Shown in pieces: positions 9,058 through 16,652 of a stretch of 19,791 nt of DNA. This stretch comes from Pseudogymnoascus destructans (Eukaryota; Ascomycota; Leotiomycetes; Thelebolales; Thelebolaceae): positions 1 through 19,791 of the forward strand of contig NW_020167580.1 of assembly GCF_001641265.1 (NCBI RefSeq), read 5' to 3'. Position numbers and translations under genes: made by a program. The first letter of the stretch is position 1; the number at the start of each line of letters is the position of its first letter. A model generated the notes under the pieces. It worked only from the letters and a program-made list of their open reading frames with translations, did not search any database and was not told the origin of the DNA.

Positions 9058-9204
9058 TCAAAAGTTATTCGAAAGAAGCTTTTCTACAAGGCAGCTTGGA
9101 AGAACTATCCACCGGATGAGACATGGTATACTGCAGAGAGCTTTGAAAATTCTCCAGAAGTTACCCAAGCATATCACAGAAAATACCCTCAGAAACCAAA
9201 ATGA
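9058..9204 (+). pseudogene. Gypsy pol 3' end: chromodomain fragment (right-arm copy)
   Basis: Identical in reading to the fragment at 4160-4306: 48 codons from SKVIRKK to KYPQKPK and TGA at 9202-9204, the end of a chromodomain integrase. A polypurine tract at about 9262-9280 and an LTR at 9281 follow, as at the 3' end of a complete gypsy element. The upstream pol sequence is lost at the minisatellite border. Confidence 0.75.
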
Positions 9205-9280
9205 GAGCTGGAGACAATTGTTTTTTTTTGAAAATGGGATTTCTTGATCAGGAGATCAACTCTGGAGTAGGGGGGGGTAG

Positions 9281-9501
9281 TGTTACGATATCAAGTGCGC
9301 CTTGCAGCTCGAGTGGGGGTTCAGGGGTGTGGGGAGCTTTCCGGGGTTGGAGCGAAGTTTTCAGTTGTGGAGTGAATTCTCAGAACTGGTCTCGCTAAAG
9401 AGAATTCACTCCACAATAGCTGTATATAGATCGAGCCACTGCTCGAGTGCTCCTCTTCTCTTTCCTTTCTTCTCTAGATTGAGTTTAATTCATAATACCC
9501 A
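9281..9501 (+). mobile_element. Ty3/gypsy LTR (right-arm copy)
   Basis: Starts TGTTACGATATC after the polypurine tract and ends near ATACCCA, just before ACTGGCGCCCTATGC (PBS-like). A hairpin with a 16-bp stem lies at 9366-9415 and a TATA-like TGTATATAG at about 9420. The single LTR joins pol 3' end to gag 5' start. The mirror copy is 3862-4083. Confidence 0.7.
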
Positions 9502-9526
9502 ACTGGCGCCCTATGCTTGGTGAACC

Positions 9527-9855
9527 GTGACAGAGCTGCTCAGCCGCAGGATAGAGGAGGCCAGGGACCAGAAGCGGCTCGCAATAGAGTCCCGCATCGC
9601 AGAACTAGAGGTCCAGGAGAGGTTAAAGGCCACACTCGAGAAGGAGCTGCGCGACCTGCTAGCTGTACCCTCACCAGAGAGCGGCGGCGACTGCCGGAAA
9701 CGGCAAGGCAGCAGCGGCTTGGACGCAGTGGGTACTTCTTCCATCCCGACCGCCCGGACAACACCGTCAGCGACCCGGTTACGAGTCTGCCTAAGAGCTC
9801 GCGAAAGACACCCAGGCTCCGCGACCTGCCTACCTTCTACGGCAAGAACATGTGA
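9527..9855 (+). pseudogene. Truncated gypsy gag N-terminus (right-arm copy)
   Basis: The right-arm counterpart of 3506-3838. It starts TELLSRRIEEARDQKR, then shifts frame near 9742, where the left arm has GGG in ATGGGAAG and this arm has only two bases. The PTFYGKNM end is then in another frame before TGA at 9853-9855. It is a relic of the retroelement that shares the LTR at 9281-9501. Confidence 0.62.
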
Positions 9856-9943
9856 TGCTGCTGGCGACGACAGTTTCGATGTGACGGTTTGGAGACTTCA
9901 ATGCTTTAATTGATCAATATTTTGGTTATAAGATCTCTGCGCT

Positions 9944-10434
9944 GATCCCGGGCTCATAACCTGTGGAACAAAATCCGTAGGATCCATGGCAGTAGGTAGA
10001 GAATATAAACTGAAAATATAGTCATGAAGCAGTAGGGCCCAAAGTGATAATTTTGTAATGCATGTTTTTATAATTGAAGCTATTCTAAGTACTATATATA
10101 CTGTTACGGGTGTGCCTATTCATGGTTCGGATCCTAAAACCCTCCTGGTTTCGGTTCGTTCCCTGGAGCTTCAGAATCGAAGCTTTAGAATCGGAAGATC
10201 CAGGATCCGGAGGATCACGAAGCTGGCTGACACAGCTTCGGTATTAGGGCCCTGATCCCTGCTTCCGGGCCGAGGATTCAACAATGACTACCTTACCGGC
10301 GGAGGCCGTTTTTTTTTTGACCCTGCTAGCAGAGTCCAATAGGATGCTAAGTAAATCTTGTATGGGGCATATGTGGGCCGAGTGATAGAGCCTGCACAAT
10401 TCCAGGACTAGTTGCCCCACACAACCTCTCCACA
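9944..10434 (-). mobile_element. Copia-like LTR plus half-tRNA PBS (right-arm copy)
   Basis: LTR 9962-10434 (473 bp, TGTGGA...TCCACA when read on the minus strand) with its primer-binding site at 9944-9961. It is inverted relative to the neighbouring gypsy fragment, so the two retroelement remnants face each other head-on. The A/T run is 10 bases here and 9 in the left arm. Two of the substitutions seen between the arms fall here. Confidence 0.68.
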
Positions 10435-10808
10435 ATGAGCTATTCCAGCACTATTATTGGTATCTTAGATAAGCTCATATATACCAAATGGTATATATGA
10501 GCGAATCAAATTACAGTATACTTGGGGATATAATAACAAAATAGATCTGACATTGTAACACAATAGTTTCGTCATAGTCAGAAGCGTGTATGAGCGTATG
10601 TTAGGGCTATAATACAGGGTTATAATATCATTACAATATAGAGTTTACAGTGGAAGCAGTTTCGGGAGGTTCTAGGAGAGAATCGGATCCATTTTCTCTA
10701 TTTACTGTATTCTAATATACACTGTCGGAAGTAATTCCAGACGTAACCGTTTGATCCTCCACTAATGGCCATATACCAAACAACAATAGTACTCTGCTGC
10801 TGTTTGCT
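10435..10808. other. AT-rich 3' flank of SNF2 gene, no gene
   Basis: Mirror of 2553-2926. No credible coding region is seen. It holds the 30-bp hairpin at 10473-10502 (14-bp stem, 2-nt centre) and presumably the 3'UTR of the SNF2 gene. Confidence 0.7.
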
Positions 10809-13800
10809 TTATCCTGACCCTGAAGGGGTTTGGCAAGCGCTCAAAGGGCTGTTAGAGGAAAGATGGGTATCAATATCCGTGGTATCCCCACTGACTTTTC
10901 CTTCGGTATGGACAACCGGAGGGTCCAACGGAAGAATCAGTTCTGGTAGAGCAAGCTCTTGTACATGTTCAGAGCTGGCTGCAGGGTCACCAATGGTTAC
11001 AGCAGCAACCTCCTCTACCAACGCTGTAATAGGAGTTGCTGTAGCAGCTTCGCCCCTTACAAACCGACGGAGTGCAGCACTCCGATCCTTGTCGGTAGCA
11101 GTGCAGTACACTGGGGCAGAAAACGGCCCGTCATCCTCTTCGTTGCGATTGAGTAGAGCATTGTACTTGATGTGGGGTGACACCTTCATGCCAGTCCTAG
11201 TTTGTCCAGAACGGTGGGCAATAACGAGTCGCAGGCCTCGTTCAGTGATGGCGGAGTCAAGAGACTCTTGAATCTCTTGACCCGTATATAGATGATCTGG
11301 ATCCATGCTTAGGAGAACAAGGAAGTCAAGTTCGTCTTGATCATAAAGGGCTTTATCCTCTGGCGACAACTTTACCCAGGCCTTCCTGAAGTCCGAAATG
11401 TATTCGTCTGGTGTAATACCCTCCCCCTCGTCGCTGTTGTCAGAGACCGCATTACTGTGGTTGGAATCGTTATCAGTGTCGTATTTCGCAGGAGAATAGG
11501 TTGGATCAGCAGATTCAAGTTGATGAGATAGGTCGTCAACTTCATCATCTGTATTCTCAAGCTCTTGTAGGACACGCTTCCACTGTCGCATGTTCCGACC
11601 CGCTGGCAAGGCTTCCTCTTCTGGTGAAACCAAATTAGGATCCTTAGGAATAGAAACCTCGCCCCAAGCGCGAAGCTTCAATGGTAGGATCTTTCGGCCA
11701 CACAACGCCTTTCGGCCCTCTTTGGAATTGTGTGCAGCCAACACTTCATCCCGACTGCTAATTAATGCGTCTGCAATAGCCTGGAATGACATAGGTGATT
11801 GGAGCTTGGTCAATACATCTATAATGCTCTTGTCGATCTGTTTGGTTTCGCGCCAGGCATCATGAGAATTCACAACCGAGAGCCTCACAATTGTAACCTT
11901 TTCCTTTTGAGACACCTATATAACGATTAGACCTCTTCTCTGTACATGTTCCAGGTAAGAGGGGGGCACTTACTCTGATAGGTCGATAGTGTACCTGCAA
12001 CTCTGATGGCAGGTTGATAGCTGTGGTAATCGAGCACACACGATGACATGCTCCATCCAGGTTAGCGCCTTGCGAGGAGACCTGGTACATCATAATCAAG
12101 ACCGTAAGGTTGGAGTGGGGGTTGTTGAACTCCTGAATAAGCGCAATGCGCTGGGCATCGGTAAGGCCAGCATGCAGAACCTCTGCCCGAATGTATACTG
12201 ACTTCAGAACTGTCTCGATAAACCATGCTGACACTGGGATGTCCTCGGAACACAACAGTTTGCTCCGTCCTCCGTCTGGTTTCTGTTTGAGACAATGATT
12301 TGTCACATCCTTCAAAATCCAGCGCAGCTTCGGACTACCAAAGGTAAGGTGGCGAAGAAGGTCAGTAGCGTCCTTGATTAACCGATCGCCAGCTCGCAGA
12401 GTAGCGTGCGCCAGTTGTAAACCTGTAAAGCCCTGTGTACGAAGTATATTGATGGTTGCCACTGTATCATCGAGTCGCTTCTTTCGTACCGTTGTATTCT
12501 CCAGGGTGTCGTGAAATCGACTTAGCATAGTCGAAACTGCATTAACTGTCATCTTCCTCAATGGGCCAGTCACACAAGGAAAGCTCTTGATCTCTGACGA
12601 TGGATCAATACGGCTCTGTTTCTGTTCTGTCCACAGCGCAAGACCTTCTTCGTAATCCTTTACAAAGGACTGATGAAACATCTGGTACTCAGCAGCTTCA
12701 GCTGAGTTCATTCGGAGCTGGACAGTGGTAATTTCGTACGGCGGCATCAGATTCTTCAGCGACAAACGTCCTCCGTGGCAGTCCGTAGGGATTGATGTTG
12801 CAGTTGACCGACGAAGGAGAAGCAATTGCTCCAAGCATCTGTACAACTTGTTTATAGTTGTCTTGTCCTTACTGTTGATAAGTGTTCGGACACGATAAGG
12901 GTCTGTAGCGATGAGGTTCTTCCACGACGTGTGCAGTACATCTGGCAGAAGTAGGAGCTCGAAGTCCTTGTAATTGCCGTTGAGTGAATCTACCCATGTA
13001 GATCTCTCCTCTGTCGAAGAGAGGGACTTTGATATCTGAGGCCATAGAATGTTGAGAGGTCCAAGAATATCCTTTTATCAATTAGCCTAGCTCTGGACAT
13101 GTACAGGAGTGGTCTGACTTACAGAGCTCTGATTCTGAATTGGTGTACCAGTAATAAACCAATGATGCCGCGCGTTCAACCTTGCAACTGCCACATGGAT
13201 GTTAGTTAGAGGATTTCGCACTTTGTGGCCTTCATCCATAATAACGGTGTGAAAGACACCCTTCCATCTTCCAATCCATTCTGACGGCTTAAACTGGGTA
13301 GTATCGCCAGGCTGTCGACGCGGTTTCTGAAGTGTTCGAGCGGCAAGCGTGTCATAAGACGTAAGGATTACTGTCTTGGCAGCCATTCGGTTGTTTTGGT
13401 CAAATATAAAACGGAGACCGGCCGGAAACTTCTTCGGACTATGGGGCTGGCTTCGCATTGCCTTGGATGAAATCCACCGTAATGAGGAAGCTCCGTCTGG
13501 TGGCGAGTCCCCGTATGCAAGGATCAGGTTGATTCCCTTGAAGTTCTTTGTTATGTCGAGCCTCCATTGCTCTATCACCGGCCCAGCTGGCGCCAATATC
13601 AAGTGCGGTCTGTAATTACCTGGCGTCTCTGGTGTAAAGAACTGGATGACCCACTCGAGATACAAACATGAGGTGTAGGTTTTCCCCAAGCCCATATTAT
13701 CGACAAGTACCCCGCCATATGTGCGAGCTGTTTGAAGTTCGTCGGCTTGAAGTTGCCCTTCCTTTGTTGGAGCGTGTGTATAACCGTAAGCTTTGAGGAT

Positions 13801-15989
13801 CATCCACAAGAACCCGGTAACCTGGTGGCCAAGAGGCCGGATTTGTACTGTTGGGAGTGACCATAGAACATATTTGGCAAGAGTGTGCTCCTTATCATGC
13901 CATGTGTCGAAATGAGCGTCTGCGATTATAAGGCAGGCATCGAGAGGAGGGCCTGTCTGGGACTCATCCCCCGTGAAGAGCTTTTGCATCTTATAAAAGT
14001 CTTCCATACTTGTTGCATCCTCGCTTGTTACTGGAAGCTATATCGCAATTAGCGTTAGTGGTGTCTCTGTACATGTACAGAGTTGGATGCTTACGTCTGC
14101 ATTTAGAGTTGTAGAAGTGGCAGCAGCCATTCCACTCTGAATCTCTTGCTGAACAATTGAAGGCAGGCCAGCCAAGTTTAGGGCCTTCTTTGGCGCAACA
14201 TTAGCAACACGTAGAGTACCGATAACCTTTCGGATAAATGCCTCAATGCCAGCTGGGGTTGATACGTCGACACCAAGGTGCCATGCTTGCGATTCTGCAG
14301 AGTTGCAATCACCAAACAATTTCGTAGGAGTTACCATGCCACGGATCCCGTGATGGTTTGATCCTGAAAGGACCCCTTCCAAGTATGATAGTGCAGGTTT
14401 ATCGCGCATCATCTTCGCTGTGTGTGGACCTGTTGGGACCTCAGGGCCTTTCCCCTTTATGTCATGTTGAGTGGGAGGGAGTGGAGGCCAAGGGCCTACA
14501 ACGGCTGTAAAATCTTCTCCGGTAGTAGTCTCTCCAGTAGATGCGTTATTGACTGTAGCTATTGTGCTCTCGTTGATGCTACAAACCTGGATAGGGCCCC
14601 CATCGAACTCATAAGGATACGGCCCATCCTCATCTGCATCAACAACTTTGAGGGAATAGTCGATGCGGAAACAGGTACCAGATTGAAGGATGTCGAGCAC
14701 ATCAGTCCATGGTATAACAACATCAGGATTGTCATTGTCGTAGATGATCCATGAGCCCTCCTCTGGAACATGTACAGGGCCGCAGTCTGTATCAGGAAGA
14801 GTAGTTGAGACCAAGGTAAGGGTGCTGAAGTCGCATCTGAGCCGCGGGAGCAGAAGCTCATGGCGTAGGTGATCACGCCACTGGGGTGCGATCTCGAAGT
14901 CTCGAATCTCATGCTTGTAGTCAACGCTGTCCTTCAACAATCGGATCTTCTTTCGCTTCAGGTATGAATTCATATGACGCAGAAGATCCTCATTATCGTC
15001 TGTTCCCTCCTCATGGACAAACTGGAGGGTAACCTGGAGTGGGATGTGCTTGTCTTGGTTCATAAGACCAATGATGGAAGTCGCTCCAGGAATCTCAACC
15101 ACAGTATCACTGCCCATCCAAGATGGGAGCCTGTCTTGAAGTACACTTCCAGATTCGAAATAGGTGCCCTTTGTAAGTTTGCCTTTGATCGTAGCAAACT
15201 TCGACGTTGTAGTATGATAAAGTAGGTAGCGAATACACGTATAAGCTCTTGAATACCGCTCCATGGCATGCTCGCTATGTAAAACAAGCGGGCCAAGTGT
15301 AGGGGCAAGCACTGCCTTCATGTCGAACGCTGGGACAAAGAACCCCTTCACACCTGACTGATGAACGCGTAGATTGGTAAACTGCGCCTTTAGCTCAGGG
15401 TCGTCATGGTCAATAGGTCCATATCTTCAAGGGCATTGGCAACGTGGTGTATAATCCCAGCAAATAGCAGTGTAAGTGCTCGGGTTGTGTTCTCCGTATC
15501 TGCGTTGTTCTCTTCGGTTCGAGCATCGAAAGCTGAAATAAGAGTGTCGATATTGGCCTCAAATTCATATGCATCAGCATCGTCGATTGAAGCCTCCAAT
15601 ATGGAAGTTGCATTGGTCTGTAGCTTGTTCTTCAGAGTGGTTTCGAATACCATTGCTCCCTTCATTACAGGCCATGACCATTTCAGGTGGCGTAAGTGGA
15701 TGGTGTCGGTATAGCCAAGGTATCCAGCAACTGACGATTCGGCCAGCCTTGACATGTCGTTGAGTGGGTTCCCCGGTGCCCACTTTGTCACCTGATACTG
15801 CAAGGCTGCAGCGCGCTTCCTTGAAGTCTATTGCTGTATTAGTCCCGTGTACATGTTCAGAGAGGGGCACCTTACCTCATTCTTTGCAGAGCTGCTTCCG
15901 GATGGGTTTGGATCCTTTTGAGCCTTTGGTTCGGATTTCTGAGGAATGCCATGCGTCTTTGCGCGTTTGGAAGGGGGTGTGGTCGACAT
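10809..15989 (-). CDS. SNF2-family DNA-dependent ATPase / helicase-like protein
   Basis: Likely a nuclear DNA-dependent ATPase of the SNF2 (chromatin-remodelling or repair) superfamily. Exons on the minus strand: 15876-15989, 14095-15827, 13123-14037, 11974-13071 and 10809-11915. All junctions are phase 0. The product is about 1655 aa if one missing base near 15416 is restored (exon 2 is 1733 nt, one short of a codon multiple). Residues 1-38 are basic (PPSKRAKTHG). Residues 39 to about 620 match no domain I recognise. The SNF2 core follows: motif I DNMGLGKT (729-736), motif II DEGH (884-887), motif III TGTPIQN (912-918). The C-terminal lobe has VLHAGLTDAQR, motif V-like SSQGANLDG and a divergent motif VI (QVHYRPIRVSQ). 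The last 250 residues are acidic and low-complexity (about 1407-1457). The specific subfamily is not recognised. The start is set by the ATG with an in-frame TGA just upstream after splicing. The 3' half lies in the palindrome. Confidence 0.85.
11916..11973 (-). other. Intron 4 of SNF2 gene
   Basis: 58 nt, donor GTAAGT, branch GTCTAATC, acceptor ATATAG, phase 0. It interrupts motif VI. It contains CCTGGAACATGTACAGAG. Confidence 0.88.
13072..13122 (-). other. Intron 3 of SNF2 gene
   Basis: 51 nt, donor GTAAGT, branch GGCTAATT, acceptor AAAAG, phase 0, just after motif III. It contains CCTGTACATGTCCAGAG. Confidence 0.88.
14038..14094 (-). other. Intron 2 of SNF2 gene
   Basis: 57 nt, donor GTAAGC, two branch candidates (CACTAACG, CGCTAATT), acceptor ATATAG, phase 0, joining TTLNAD to LPVTSED. 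It contains the perfect 18-bp palindrome CTCTGTACATGTACAGAG. Confidence 0.88.
15828..15875 (-). other. Intron 1 of SNF2 gene
   Basis: 48 nt, donor GTAAGG, branch GACTAATA, acceptor AATAG, phase 0, joining SAKNE to TSRKRAAALQ. It contains CTCTGAACATGTACACGG. Confidence 0.85.
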
Positions 15990-15999
15990 AGTAATTGTT

Positions 16000-16055
16000 C
16001 TAGAGGTATTAGAACCATGCCTCTGTACATGTTCGGGATATTCTAGGGTTCTCAC
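16000..16055 (-). other. Probable 5'UTR intron of SNF2 gene
   Basis: 56 nt, donor GTGAGA, branch TTCTAATA, acceptor CTCTAG, ending 10 nt before the ATG. It contains CCCGAACATGTACAGAG. After splicing, a TGA lies in frame just upstream of the ATG, so this intron is in the leader and the ATG at 15987-15989 is the start. Confidence 0.6.
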
Positions 16056-16652
16056 CTTCAATTCACCCGGGTGAATTTCAAAACAGCGCCAGTGAGGTTG
16101 TTGGTGTGGAAATGAGGTAAAACAAGTTGGTCGCACAGTGTGTTGGTGTTGGAGTGAGTGAATTTGAGTATTGGCAATGATGCTCTTCGATATTTGGCCA
16201 GGTTTGGCCAGTTGGCCTCACACCAGCTTGTAGATAGCTTCGTTTGGTCAGTAAGATGAATGTAAAAGGAAATAAACAAAGTAATAGATAGTTGCACTTA
16301 CTCGAAGCTATTCCAAGGGCCAAAGAACAGCCAGACAGCACATGTTGTTGTTGGTGGTGGTGGTTGAAGGAAGAAGTTGAGAGTTGATATCCGGAGGTTG
16401 ATTTGGCCAATAGACCCCACCAAAGTGATGGAACATGTATAGAGGGCGCTTGACAATCCGCTTACTACTAGAAGCGTACGTCCCAAGTACAACGAATATA
16501 CTGATTTGGATAGAGTTCGCTATTTGGAGAGGGTACCATATATATCTCATCTGCCTTAAGTTGCGGCAGGGTGACAATTTGACGGGCTGAGGTTTGGGTA
16601 AATATAGGAAGGTTAAGCACTGTATCTGAGTTACTATTCTGAACCAACTTAT
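16056..16652 (-). promoter_or_regulatory. Leader/upstream region of SNF2 gene, no clear gene
   Basis: No convincing coding region. The minus strand is pyrimidine- and CA-rich (CAACCACCACCACCAAC tract near 16350-16370), as in ascomycete promoters and leaders. A second possible leader-intron donor (GTAAGC, first base 16465) precedes CTATACATGTTCC at about 16430-16442. The acceptor would be near 16312 (GGAATAG), but this is weak. A TATA-like ATATATATGG (minus strand) lies near 16538-16548. The 3' flank of the neighbouring transposase relic must also end here; no terminal inverted repeat was recognised. Confidence 0.45.

Larger units (their letters stand above)
6707..13359. repeat. Right arm of giant inverted repeat
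   Basis: This is the reverse complement of 1-6662 with only scattered single-base indels and two substitutions noticed. The substitutions are accaCgaat against accaTgaat (left about 3236, right about 10122) and aaaaCcatg against aaaaAcatg (left about 3294). The arm continues outward without a break into unique sequence that completes the SNF2 gene. Its true outer limit cannot be set, because the left partner is cut by the window edge. Confidence 0.97.

Noticed and set aside
14422..14754. 110-codon plus-strand frame
   Set aside because: Antisense shadow of SNF2 exon 2.
16078..16410. 110-codon minus-strand frame upstream of the SNF2 start
   Set aside because: Low-complexity CA/CT-rich translation with no recognisable domain; better explained as leader or promoter DNA.
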